Below, piece after piece: positions 36,543 to 45,223 of a stretch of 64,000 bases of DNA. The notes below the pieces were generated by a model. The model worked only from the letters and a program-made list of their open reading frames with translations. It was not told the origin of the DNA and did no database searches. Position 1 is the first letter of the stretch. The number at the start of each line of letters is the position of its first letter. Origin of the DNA: Echinicola salinicaeni (GTDB lineage: Bacteria; Bacteroidota; Bacteroidia; Cytophagales; Cyclobacteriaceae); NCBI RefSeq assembly GCF_014280965.1, contig NZ_JACODZ010000001.1:434001-498000 (forward strand), read 5' to 3'. The position numbers were made by a program, and so were the translations under genes.

Positions 36543-39368
36543 GTGATTTTTTATAGAGCAGTATTTTTATTGGTTTTATCTTTTTTATGGTATGCCTGCC
36601 ATAAGCCGGTAGATATAGAGAAGATCGCCCCCCATCAAGTCGTTGAGGTTTTGGAAAAGGCGGGAGACAATAGAGGAGAGTTGGAAAGTGTAATGATTCA
36701 TTATGCCCAGCATCCTGAAGATTCCCTAAAGCTTCAAGCGGCATTCTTTCTGATTGGGAATATGGGCGGCTATTATTCCAGAACGGTAGAGGGTACAGAC
36801 CATTTGGCCAGTCTTTATCGGGAGTTGGGCAATATACCGGGTCCGCAGAGAAAGGAGCTGTACCGTCACTACCTGGATTCCCTTCAAATTAATTTTGATG
36901 CGGAGAGGGCTTATGATACCCATCATATTTCCTCGGATTATTTGATCAACCATATCGATCAGGTCTTTGCTACTTGGGAAAAGACCCCTTGGAAGGATAA
37001 TTATAGCTTTGAAACCTTTTGTGAGTATGTGCTACCCTATCGGATGTCAGATGAAAAATTGACCGATTGGCGATCCCACTTTGAAGCTGAAATTCAGCCC
37101 CAACTTGATTTGATCAATTTTGATGAAGGCCAATTTTATGAAGCGGAGGATTTTGTTGTTTTCAATGAAGGAGTGGATACTTTGGGGAATTTCAGGGCTT
37201 CTGGAGGAAAGGTGGTCTGCTTGACTGGCAAAGGTCAAATTGTTTTAAAGGATATTCCTCTTTGCCAAGTCGGCGATAATGTGCTGGCCATTCAATATTT
37301 CAACGGAGGAAAAACCGTAAAAGGAAATATACAAGTAAATGGTCAGGAGAAAACAGCCTTCACGCTAAAAACAACAGGTGCCTGGTCCAATCCTGGTTTG
37401 GATAAGGTGAGGGTACCGGTTTACCTTCAGGAGGAGAAAAACGAAATAAGGATTGAATTGGAGGAAGAGGAGGTATGGATAGATTTTATGGAGCTTTACC
37501 CTGCCGTTTCATTTGATAATATCTTAAGCGGAAACCCCAAGTCCGGTGGGATATACCAATTGACCAACAAGGCAACGGGACAGGCCATGACTTTTGGAGA
37601 GGATGACCAGTTCTTAAAGGTAAGTGGACCAACTGACAGGGAGGAACAAAAATTCCAGCTTTCCTACACAGACTATGGATTTTATAAAGTAATCCCTCAT
37701 GCCGGTAATAGCCATCCTGAAGTGTTGGACCTTTATAAGTTTTCCAAGGATAATGGTGGGCGGATAGGTCACTACAGGGACTGGGGCGGTGCCAATCAGC
37801 AATGGGCTTTTGTTCCCGTAGACAGCGGGTATTTCCAAATCATTAGCCGCTACAGTGGAAAAAGCTTGGAGCTGAGCCAAGAGGATTCCTTAGCTGGCCA
37901 TGTGGTACAAAATGTTTTTGAGGGGAAGCCCCATCAATTATGGCACCTAAAACTGGATAGTGTGGGAGAAGACCGTTTGGCCCATCATCAAATAGGCACC
38001 GTGATGGATTACTCTTACCGGACTTTTCGAGAAACGATGGGCTTTGAGTGGTATTTGTTAGATGGATATTTACCAAGTGTAGGTGCTTTGGATCTATTTG
38101 ATGCGAAGTTTGGTAACTGCAGGGAAGAGGTTCAATATTTGACTTACCTGTCCAGAGGATTGGGCATTCCCATGGCCAGGGATTTTGTGCCCCAGTGGCC
38201 CTTCCGTTCCCAAGGACACGAATGGAATGCCTTACTGGACAGCGCCGGGAAGACGGTCAAATACCATTTTAGAAACCTTCCCGGAGCGCATATTTATTAT
38301 TGGGATCATCCCATGGCCAAGGTCTTTCGACAGACTTTTTCCTCCAATCCTGAAAGTCTTGCCCGGATCAATGGGGGACAGGAAAGTATTCCGGAGCTTT
38401 TTGAAGATTCCCATTTTATAGATGTTACCCATGAGTATAAAGAAACAACGGATATCAAGCTGCCACTGAAGTATCATGCTGATTCCAAAAGGAGGTTTGC
38501 CTACCTGTCTGTCTTTAATAACAAGGACTGGGTACCCATATACTGGGGGGAAACCACCAGGGACAGTGTGGTTTTTAAGAATATGGGCAAGGGGATCACT
38601 TATATGCCTGTGTATTATTCCGAAAATGGAAATCTTGAAGTTTTTGATGATGCCTTTTTGATGACCAGGGAGGGAGCGGTGCGGTATCTCCAGCCTGACA
38701 GTACCCGGCTGCAGCAAATGCGGTTATACCGGAAACACTATTACCATTATGCCGGAGGCTTTCACAACAATAAAATGAACGGGGGAAGGTTCCAGGGTGC
38801 TAATAAAGCAGATTTTTCCGATGTGGTAACCCTTTATACTTTTCATGGAATTACCAATGGCGGATATTACAATATAAAGTTGGATATAAAAGAACCCTTC
38901 AAATATTTAAGGTATATCGGCCCGGATAACCGACACTGTACCTTAAATGAATTGGTGTTCTATGATGAAAAAGGAAAGGAACTGAGCGGGGAAATCATTG
39001 GCACCCCAGGCAGCCTCAATGACAATGGGAATACCGTGCACAAAGTATTTGACAGAAATGTGTTGACTTATTTCGAAGCACCTGAGCCTTCCAGGGCTTG
39101 GGTGGGGCTTGAACTGGAGGAACCTGTAATAGTCGATAGCATCCGCTTTATGTCCAGGACCGATGGGAATATCATAGAGCCTGGGGATACATACGAACTG
39201 GTCTATTGGGACAAAGAATGGATATCAGCCGGAAGGCAGGTGGCGGAAGCGGACACACTGGTCTTTGAGGATGTGCCTTCTGGCGCCTTGTACCTTTTGC
39301 ATAACCATACCAAGGGAAGGGAAGAAAGGATATTTACGTATGAGCAGGGGAAGCAGGTTTGGTGGTAG
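36543..39368 (+). CDS. Multidomain lipoprotein: CBM-like, ricin-like, transglutaminase-like, discoidin-like
   Basis: 941 residues from a GTG start; lipobox LSFLWYACHK. Visible parts: a helical N-terminus; a CBM6/35-like segment at about 198-325 (FYEAEDFVVF to WIDFMELYPA); a ricin-type beta-trefoil at about 333-472 (GIYQLTNKATGQAMTF, GGANQQWAFVPV, HQLWHLKLD); a transglutaminase-like core at about 510-590 with Cys in FGNCREEVQYLTYLSRGLGIPMARD and His in SQGHEWNALLD; and a discoidin/F5-8-like end at about 775-910 (YLRYIGPDNRHCTLNELVFYD). Sugar binding combined with a papain-like fold suggests a surface enzyme acting on glycosylated protein or peptide. The reaction is unknown. Its G+C looks higher than that of the genes after it. 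Confidence 0.78.
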   Translation: MIFYRAVFLLVLSFLWYACHKPVDIEKIAPHQVVEVLEKAGDNRGELESVMIHYAQHPEDSLKLQAAFFLIGNMGGYYSRTVEGTDHLASLYRELGNIPGPQRKELYRHYLDSLQINFDAERAYDTHHISSDYLINHIDQVFATWEKTPWKDNYSFETFCEYVLPYRMSDEKLTDWRSHFEAEIQPQLDLINFDEGQFYEAEDFVVFNEGVDTLGNFRASGGKVVCLTGKGQIVLKDIPLCQVGDNVLAIQYFNGGKTVKGNIQVNGQEKTAFTLKTTGAWSNPGLDKVRVPVYLQEEKNEIRIELEEEEVWIDFMELYPAVSFDNILSGNPKSGGIYQLTNKATGQAMTFGEDDQFLKVSGPTDREEQKFQLSYTDYGFYKVIPHAGNSHPEVLDLYKFSKDNGGRIGHYRDWGGANQQWAFVPVDSGYFQIISRYSGKSLELSQEDSLAGHVVQNVFEGKPHQLWHLKLDSVGEDRLAHHQIGTVMDYSYRTFRETMGFEWYLLDGYLPSVGALDLFDAKFGNCREEVQYLTYLSRGLGIPMARDFVPQWPFRSQGHEWNALLDSAGKTVKYHFRNLPGAHIYYWDHPMAKVFRQTFSSNPESLARINGGQESIPELFEDSHFIDVTHEYKETTDIKLPLKYHADSKRRFAYLSVFNNKDWVPIYWGETTRDSVVFKNMGKGITYMPVYYSENGNLEVFDDAFLMTREGAVRYLQPDSTRLQQMRLYRKHYYHYAGGFHNNKMNGGRFQGANKADFSDVVTLYTFHGITNGGYYNIKLDIKEPFKYLRYIGPDNRHCTLNELVFYDEKGKELSGEIIGTPGSLNDNGNTVHKVFDRNVLTYFEAPEPSRAWVGLELEEPVIVDSIRFMSRTDGNIIEPGDTYELVYWDKEWISAGRQVAEADTLVFEDVPSGALYLLHNHTKGREERIFTYEQGKQVWW

Positions 39369-39472
39369 GGGGTAGGAAATAATATCAATGCCTTGCTATT
39401 CGAATTTATCGAAAACAAAAAGCCATGTTTTTGCAATGATTTTAATCAATTTATAAACTAAACTAAAAAGAA

Positions 39473-40468
39473 ATGAAAAAACTTTTGAATTTTAGAATTA
39501 TTAATCTTGTGATATTCGCAATTTTATTTTATTCCTGTATTGCGGAAGATAGTGTTTCTCCAATGGAATATCATTTGAAATCCTCATCCAGTTACGAATC
39601 TTCGGCTGAAGAAATTGGTTGGGAGTACAAGTTGGAATATATACAAAATAATAAGATCGATATATTGGAATCCAGTGGGATAAAACTGGTTGATTATTAT
39701 GTTAATGGAAAAGTAAAATCTTTAAATGATATTGAAATAGTTAAGTCTAACATTCTTGATGATAAAAGCTTTATTCCACTTTTTGACAAAAGTATGGAAA
39801 AGGTTAAACCAATATCAATAGAGGATGCGAAAAAAATGGAAACTTCTGCACAAAGGTACACTGAAGATAGGTTAATATCATTTTTGGATAGTACAGTTTC
39901 CATTGGTGTAGATATAGTGAAAATTTTATGGAATTATAATGGATCAGAGTTTTATAGTACATGCATAGTGTCTGATGAACAGGGATTGATATATGATAAT
40001 ATAATTACAAACATTTTTATATTAAGTGCTTCTCAAAGTAATGTGCCCCATTCACATAAGCGATTAAAATCAGCGAGTGTTGAAACACAAAATGGACCAA
40101 TAAGCTTTTCTAGAACAAAAGGTGGAACAGCATATTGGTTATGGGGATCAGAAAGAGGTTTTGCAGAAGTTTATTACAGCGTAAGTGGGATGGCAGTTAA
40201 TGGTGTTAAATCAATCGATAGTTATTACCAATATGCGAATGACTATATGAGTATCGGAAAATCAGATTCAAAAGTAACTGTTCTTTCTGCACAAACTGGT
40301 ACAAATGGACATTATAATGTTACGTGGGGTTGGTATATTGCTACACCAGCTTTTTCAATAGAATTGGTATTTACTGGATCTAGTTGGACTGTAGAGATAG
40401 GTACTTCATTAGGTACAGAAGCGCATGGGTCAGGAAGTGAGTATGTTTCACCAAATCAATTGAATTAA
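39473..40468 (+). CDS. Hypothetical lipoprotein, island-specific
   Basis: 331 residues; lipobox LFYSCIAED. I do not recognise the family. The first 180 residues are charged and helical, ending in YSTCIVSDEQGLIYDNIITNIF, which recalls the C-termini of the three exported paralogues that follow (VICDGVNNLVIWDNLFQNI in the next gene). The last 120 residues are rich in Gly, Ser, Tyr and Trp (GGTAYWLWGSERGFAEVYYSVSG, NGHYNVTWGWYIATPAFSIELVFTGSSW) and look like a beta-sandwich. The coding sequence is strongly A+T-rich. Only 3 bp separate it from the next gene, so the two are co-transcribed. A role as accessory or partner of the paralogue family is inferred. Confidence 0.7.
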   Translation: MKKLLNFRIINLVIFAILFYSCIAEDSVSPMEYHLKSSSSYESSAEEIGWEYKLEYIQNNKIDILESSGIKLVDYYVNGKVKSLNDIEIVKSNILDDKSFIPLFDKSMEKVKPISIEDAKKMETSAQRYTEDRLISFLDSTVSIGVDIVKILWNYNGSEFYSTCIVSDEQGLIYDNIITNIFILSASQSNVPHSHKRLKSASVETQNGPISFSRTKGGTAYWLWGSERGFAEVYYSVSGMAVNGVKSIDSYYQYANDYMSIGKSDSKVTVLSAQTGTNGHYNVTWGWYIATPAFSIELVFTGSSWTVEIGTSLGTEAHGSGSEYVSPNQLN

Positions 40469-40471
40469 GAT

Positions 40472-41074
40472 ATGAAAAAGGTTTTGTTATTACTTAGTTG
40501 GATTGTAATTGTTGTACCGGTTTATTCACAAACCAATTCAGCATGGGCATCTAAAAGCATTTATGAAGTAGGTGATCCTATTTCTACTTGTGAATCGAAT
40601 TTCGAAAATTTACTTCATAATTGGAATAAAGAGAATATTACCAATGCCGGGGATTTCCATATAATCGGTTATACTTTTGTTGAAGAATTAAACAACCAAG
40701 AGTTGATCAATAACTATATTAATTCACTCACAGGTAATGATGCTTTATTTTCCCGAGTTAGTTCCCACATGTCAGGAAGCGGTGATTCCTTATTAGAAGA
40801 GCAAAATTTTGATTTCTTCAGATTTAGGGAACTAGTAAATGCTGAAGGAATGAGCAAAGAAGAAGCAGAAAAAATGATGATGGCATTTGAGAAGGAGAGA
40901 GCAACACTTAAAAAAGCGGCGGATAAAATTTTGAATAAAGGGGACAAGGTGTATGCCGTGTTCTTTAGAAATAACGAATCGGTATATACTAATTATGTTA
41001 TTTGCGATGGTGTAAATAATCTTGTCATTTGGGATAATCTCTTCCAGAATATCAAAGTTAAGGACCCAATGTAA
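40472..41074 (+). CDS. Exported protein of the NFENL paralogue family (copy 1)
   Basis: 200 residues. The signal peptide is KVLLLLSWIVIVVPVYSQ. The mature part starts IYEVGDPISTCESNFENLLHNW and ends GDKVYAVFFRNNESVYTNYVICDGVNNLVIWDNLFQNI. Two paralogues in this island (41.1 and 44.1 kb) share Y-x-x-G-x-P/D-[IL]-[ST], E-x-NFENL-x-x-N and the C-terminal GD-[KE]-V-[YF] ... Y-x-[HN]-YV ... V-x-x-[DG]-N-[LM]-F pattern. I do not recognise the family; the middle (FRFRELVNAEGMSKEEAEKMMMAFEKERATLKK) is a charged helix. It sits 3 bp after a lipoprotein gene. Confidence 0.72.
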   Translation: MKKVLLLLSWIVIVVPVYSQTNSAWASKSIYEVGDPISTCESNFENLLHNWNKENITNAGDFHIIGYTFVEELNNQELINNYINSLTGNDALFSRVSSHMSGSGDSLLEEQNFDFFRFRELVNAEGMSKEEAEKMMMAFEKERATLKKAADKILNKGDKVYAVFFRNNESVYTNYVICDGVNNLVIWDNLFQNIKVKDPM

Positions 41075-41136
41075 AGAATATTTCAGTCCAAATGAATTGA
41101 ATTATTAGTGATTTATAGGCTCAAAATATAAAATTA

Positions 41137-41798
41137 ATGAAAATAAAATATTATTAGTTTTTTTTCTGATTGTAAGTGCAATAACATATGGACAAGATCA
41201 AAATTGGGATAAGGTCAGCATATATGGATACGGTGTCCCCTTGACCGGTTGCGAATCGAATTTTGAAAACCTGTTTGACAATTGGCCTAAGTGGGTGACC
41301 AATCATCAAGAGACAGAGTTGGTTTCTTATCACTATGTGGAGATATTAAATGACAGTCATCAGATAGACCGCTATGCGAAGAAAATGAATGGTTGGGAAT
41401 CATTAATAAGTAGAAAAAGTGGGAAACATGGGGAAAGGGGTAATTCAGATACCACCATATATACAATGAAACTGTATTTTCATGCTGAGCCTTGGGAGGA
41501 TGTTATTAAGGAAATGCCATTGGATTCCCTCCAAAAAATATCGTATAAGTCGGAAGTGGAAAATAGGTCCAAGATCATGAGAGATGTGTTTAAAGACAAA
41601 GTTCATATTGGGGATAAGGTATTTCTTGTCAAATTGGAAATAGAGGATAAGAAATATGATCATTATGTCATTTGCAGTTCTGTGGAAAATAAGGTTGTTT
41701 ATGATAACTTATTTTTCGGCATAGAAGAGAAAAAAGATGCGCTGGATAGAATGTGTCGGCGCAGTGATATGCGAATCTTTAAGGAAAGATTATTCTAA
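41137..41798 (+). CDS. Exported protein of the NFENL paralogue family (copy 2), frameshifted at its start
   Basis: The body, PLTGCESNFENLFDNWPKWV through GDKVFLVKLEIEDKKYDHYVICSSVENKVVYDNLFFGI, matches copies 1 and 3. In the body's frame the sequence reads back into a signal peptide (KILLVFFLIVSAITYGQDQ), but the only nearby ATG (41137) is in another frame and hits a stop after six codons. One extra A in the AAAA run at 41140-41143 would give MKNKILLVFF and join the two. As it stands, only a TTG at 41241 could start the body, which loses the signal. So this is a broken or phase-variable gene, or an assembly error. Confidence 0.7.
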
Positions 41799-41849
41799 GA
41801 TCTATAACCATATAGGCTGGAGTTTATTCTTTCAAGTAGTTAGGAGAAA

Positions 41850-43439
41850 ATGAAATATGGGGTGACTTTATTATATCTCGGAAGTGTATTTCTCACTTCA
41901 GAGAAACTTGTAAATAAGGAACAGGATCCGAAATTCTATTTTACCGGTATTGGCGCAGCCGCTTTATTCGTATTGGTTGGACTACTGGGAATGCGGAAAA
42001 GTGATATTGACAATGCGGTAAAAGCCGGGCTTTTTATAAAACTTATTTTTGGGGTTGGACTTGTTCAAGCCATTTTTGGAGGCTTACAGTACTTGGATAT
42101 ATTTCAATCCAATAATACAGCGTTCCCTATAACCGGAAGCTTTGATAACCCTGCTGGTTATGCGGCAGTCTTGGCTTTGAGCCTTCCATTCGGCTTGTAT
42201 TTGTATGATATTTCAAAAGGGAATGAAAGGAATCTGATAGTTATAAGTCTTGTGTTTCTGTGTGTTTCGATAGTTTTAGCTGAATCCAGAACTGGGATGC
42301 TGGCCATGTTGGCCTCTTTTCTGGTATTTGTGGGTATTACAAAAGGGAGAGCATTGAAATTAACGGGTAAGAAAAAAGTGCTTATTCTTTCTGTTGTTGC
42401 TTTTATTTTGATTTCTTTTTGTCTACTTCTCTATTGGACAAAGAAAGATTCTGCTGATGGCAGGCTGCTTATCTGGAAAGTATCACTGGAAATGATCAGG
42501 GACCTCCCTTTGTTAGGCTTTGGCCTTGATGGGTTTAAAGCCAATTATATGGATTATCAGGCAAAATTTTTTGAGTCCAACCCGGAATCGGAATATAGTA
42601 TTCTTGCGGATAATGTAATGCACTCTTTTAATGAGTTCTTGTTGCTTACGGTAAAATTTGGCCTACTGGGATTACTTTTCGTTTTGTTTAGTATAGGTTA
42701 TCTGATTTTTAAAATAGCAAAATCTAGGTCTCTTTTTAGGTCTTTAACCTTAAGTGGATTAACTGGATTTTTTGTCCTTGCATCCTTTTCCTACCCCCTT
42801 GATTATGCCGCATGTTGGTTGTTGTTGGCTGTATTCTTGGCAATGGGTTTGCCGGGTTATGAGATAAAAATTAAACGCAAACAACGTTCCTTATTAAGGT
42901 TGACTATGGTTTTAGTTGGCTGTTGGAGCATGGTTCACTTTTATCATCAAGCCAAAGCTGAAATACAGTGGAAAGAAATAGCGGTCAGTTCCTTGCAAGG
43001 GAAAACTGAAGAAATGATGATGGAATATCGGAAGCTATATCCCAAACTGAAAAACAATCCTTACTTCTTGTATAATTATGCTGCGGAACTGAATGTGTTG
43101 CATCGGTATGAGGATAGTAATCTAGTTTTGGAAGAATGTAAAAAGAAATTGAATGATTTTGATGTCCAGTTGCTATTGGCAGATAATTATTCCGAATTGG
43201 ATGCTATAGAAAAAGCAGAACAGCATTTTGAAAAGGCTTCCAGAATGATTCCCAATAGATTTTATCCCTTGTACAGATTGGTGAAGATTTATGAACGTAA
43301 CGGAAATATAAAGCAAGCCACCTTACTAGCTGAAGGTTTATTGGAGAAAGAAGTGAAAGTGGAATCATCTATAATAGATGCGATAAAAAGAGAGATGAGG
43401 GAATTTGTTGAGAAAAACAGTGTTTCAGCCGCTTTATGA
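41850..43439 (+). CDS. O-antigen ligase-like (Wzy_C) membrane protein with C-terminal TPR-like region
   Basis: 529 residues with about ten transmembrane segments up to residue 370, then a soluble helical repeat region (KNNPYFLYNYAAELNVLHRYEDSNLVLEECKKK, AIEKAEQHFEKASRMIPNRFYPLYRLVKIYERNG) of TPR type. The Wzy_C signature is GSFDNPAGYAAVLALSLPFGLYL, AESRTGMLAMLASF and SADGRLLIWKVSLEMIRDLPLLGFGLDGFKANY. Family members join lipid-linked glycans to lipid A, or to proteins (PglL/PilO type). Standing among small exported paralogues and not in a sugar-nucleotide cluster, it may transfer glycans to those proteins. That is inference. Its end overlaps the longest frame of the next small gene. Confidence 0.85.
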   Translation: MKYGVTLLYLGSVFLTSEKLVNKEQDPKFYFTGIGAAALFVLVGLLGMRKSDIDNAVKAGLFIKLIFGVGLVQAIFGGLQYLDIFQSNNTAFPITGSFDNPAGYAAVLALSLPFGLYLYDISKGNERNLIVISLVFLCVSIVLAESRTGMLAMLASFLVFVGITKGRALKLTGKKKVLILSVVAFILISFCLLLYWTKKDSADGRLLIWKVSLEMIRDLPLLGFGLDGFKANYMDYQAKFFESNPESEYSILADNVMHSFNEFLLLTVKFGLLGLLFVLFSIGYLIFKIAKSRSLFRSLTLSGLTGFFVLASFSYPLDYAACWLLLAVFLAMGLPGYEIKIKRKQRSLLRLTMVLVGCWSMVHFYHQAKAEIQWKEIAVSSLQGKTEEMMMEYRKLYPKLKNNPYFLYNYAAELNVLHRYEDSNLVLEECKKKLNDFDVQLLLADNYSELDAIEKAEQHFEKASRMIPNRFYPLYRLVKIYERNGNIKQATLLAEGLLEKEVKVESSIIDAIKREMREFVEKNSVSAAL

Positions 43440-43470
43440 TTTGGAAGTGAAATATGGGTTAAGGATTATA

Positions 43471-43662
43471 ATGATTAAACCTATGAATTTGACAGCAAAG
43501 GTTCAATTGCTTCTTTTAATCGGCTTACTGGCCTTGGGACTGTATGCCGCTTTCCATGATTATGGCTTTATCGCCTTATTGTCAGGGATATTTTGTGGGA
43601 AGCTATCGACGTTTTGGTGGAAATCGCTAAAAGAGAAAAGAATAAATGAAGAGGCCTTGTAA
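43471..43662 (+). CDS. Small two-helix membrane protein
   Basis: The frame is open from 43405, overlapping the ligase-like gene, but ATGs at 43471 and 43483 fit a membrane protein better (63 or 59 residues). Two hydrophobic helices are visible, VQLLLLIGLLALGLYAAF and YGFIALLSGIFCGKLSTFWW, followed by a basic tail (KSLKEKRINEEAL). I do not recognise it. Its proximity to the ligase-like gene suggests an accessory membrane subunit. Confidence 0.5.
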   Translation: MIKPMNLTAKVQLLLLIGLLALGLYAAFHDYGFIALLSGIFCGKLSTFWWKSLKEKRINEEAL

Positions 43663-44083
43663 GTTAAATAAATATGATTTGTTCGTATCCGCGGCATTGC
43701 ATGCAGGCTCCAAGAATCAGTATTTCAAACGGAAACCCATAAAATGGCCCTTGGAGCATCTGTATTTGGGGCAATTGCGGAAGGCGTTAAGAAAATGAGT
43801 TAGCTTGCGAAGTGGACGAGCAAGATCCACTCATTTTTAGCCTGAAGCAATTGGTACAAAATCAAATTGGGTAAACCAAATAAAATCGTTAACGAAAATG
43901 GCCCAATTTGAAAGATGCTCCACAGGCCTAGATTTTTTGTTACTTTTTCATCAATGGAAAAAGTAAATAAAAGAAGAATTAAAGAAAAAATGTCTACTTA
44001 AAAGCAAGTGGTCATTCATAGAAAATATATGTTAAAATGAATAGAATTGATTAATGATATAATTTAAACCTAATAAAATAACT
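43663..44083. other. Gene-free stretch with TTACTTTTT hairpin
   Basis: 421 bp without a supported gene. A hairpin TTACTTTTT/AAAAAGTAA lies at 43940-43966; a very similar one occurs at 62786-62817. The preceding 200 bases (GGCGTTAAGAAAATGAG and surroundings) share short words with the repeat-rich gap at 62.1-63.1 kb, so this is probably a copy of a dispersed intergenic repeat. Confidence 0.5.
43940..43966. repeat. TTACTTTTT hairpin repeat, copy 1
   Basis: TTACTTTTT (43940-43948) and AAAAAGTAA (43958-43966) form a perfect 9-bp stem around CATCAATGG. The element matches copy 2 at 62786-62817 in stem sequence but has a different loop. Confidence 0.6.
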
Positions 44084-44701
44084 ATGAAAACGACTAAAAT
44101 TTTAACCCTAGTAGCCCTGTTTCACCTGGTGATTTTGTCCAATGGATGGGCTGCCGATGTTCCGCAGAATCAGCAAAAAGATCCTGAGGTAACCACCCTC
44201 TATCAATATGGAGCACCGTTGACTTCCAGTGAGGTGAATTTTGAGAACCTGTTTAGGAATTTTTCCCGTTTTGTCGAAAATTCGAAGGAGTTCGATCTTC
44301 TTTCTTATGAGCGGGTGGGTACGGTCAACAATAAGCGACAAGCTAAGAAATATGTCCAAAAGAATTTTGGCCCTGAGGCGGCCAAATGGGGATATACGAG
44401 TGGAATGGGAAGTACGTCTGATAAAGGATATGAATACCATGTTAAATTGACTATTGATACTTTTACCAATAGGGACAAGCCAGACATAGATGAATTTATT
44501 TCCACCATGAGCCATGAATATATCCAGAAAGGGGATGAGGTCTACAAGATCAAATTTGTATATGGCCCAAAAACCTATTACCACTATGTATTTGTGAACC
44601 CAAAGAGCCACAAGGTGCTATTGAAGGGGAATATGTTTGGGATGGATATTCCCATGGAGTTGGTGAAGCAGCATGAGGAGCGGCAGAAGCAAAAAGAATA
44701 A
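44084..44701 (+). CDS. Exported protein of the NFENL paralogue family (copy 3)
   Basis: 205 residues with a signal peptide (ILTLVALFHLVILSNGWAAD). The mature part TLYQYGAPLTSSEVNFENLFRNF and the C-terminal GDEVYKIKFVYGPKTYYHYVFVNPKSHKVLLKGNMFG align with copies 1 and 2. The middle differs almost completely, and the charged tail PMELVKQHEERQKQKE is unique. It is separated from copy 2 by the ligase-like gene and a repeat-containing gap. A conserved N-terminal NFENL block with a variable centre suggests proteins under diversifying pressure, but the function is unknown. Confidence 0.72.
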   Translation: MKTTKILTLVALFHLVILSNGWAADVPQNQQKDPEVTTLYQYGAPLTSSEVNFENLFRNFSRFVENSKEFDLLSYERVGTVNNKRQAKKYVQKNFGPEAAKWGYTSGMGSTSDKGYEYHVKLTIDTFTNRDKPDIDEFISTMSHEYIQKGDEVYKIKFVYGPKTYYHYVFVNPKSHKVLLKGNMFGMDIPMELVKQHEERQKQKE

Positions 44702-44992
44702 TAGGGTAATGTTAAGTATGATTTGTCGATGCATTTAGTAACCATCTTCTTGTTTAATTGGTTACCTGTTTGCCGGAAGGCAAGGTTTGCTTAACTGATA
44801 GATTTCAAATAGCTAAACGTAATTTTTCCGTGAAGCAATTAAACAAACGACCTTGTCACAGCGGGGCAGCTGTCTAGACAGTTGAGCCCACTCTGTCCAA
44901 TATAGTGGGGCAAAGGAAACAACATGCTTTATACGACTGTTTAAGGTTAACTCAATAATAGTATTTATGAAGAAAATATCAATAAATGGTAC

Positions 44993-45223
44993 ATGGGACT
45001 TGCCTTGTTTTTGGGAGGCTTTGCCATCATCGGCTTTGATGTTATCACTTGGAAAGAATCGTTTTATTTCCTGATTTTATCAGCTATTTTTTTCCTGCAT
45101 AGTATGAAGTCATTACTGCCCAAAAAGCGTTACCAAACCAGTGAGCTGGTATTGACGGTGATATTTCTTTTGATAGTAGCTTTTATGCTTTATGATTGTG
45201 TCGTTACATTTCCCCACTTTTAA
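44993..45223 (+). CDS. Small membrane protein at the island edge
   Basis: 76 residues with three hydrophobic segments (LALFLGGFAIIGFDVI, FYFLILSAIFFLHSM, LVLTVIFLLIVAFMLYDCVV). I do not recognise the family. Its last codons (TFPHF and stop) run 20 bp into the 3' end of the convergent DUF779 gene. So its stop codon lies inside the sequence that is duplicated at 35.5 kb, and the insertion junction may have shortened or created its C-terminus. Confidence 0.5.
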   Translation: MGLALFLGGFAIIGFDVITWKESFYFLILSAIFFLHSMKSLLPKKRYQTSELVLTVIFLLIVAFMLYDCVVTFPHF

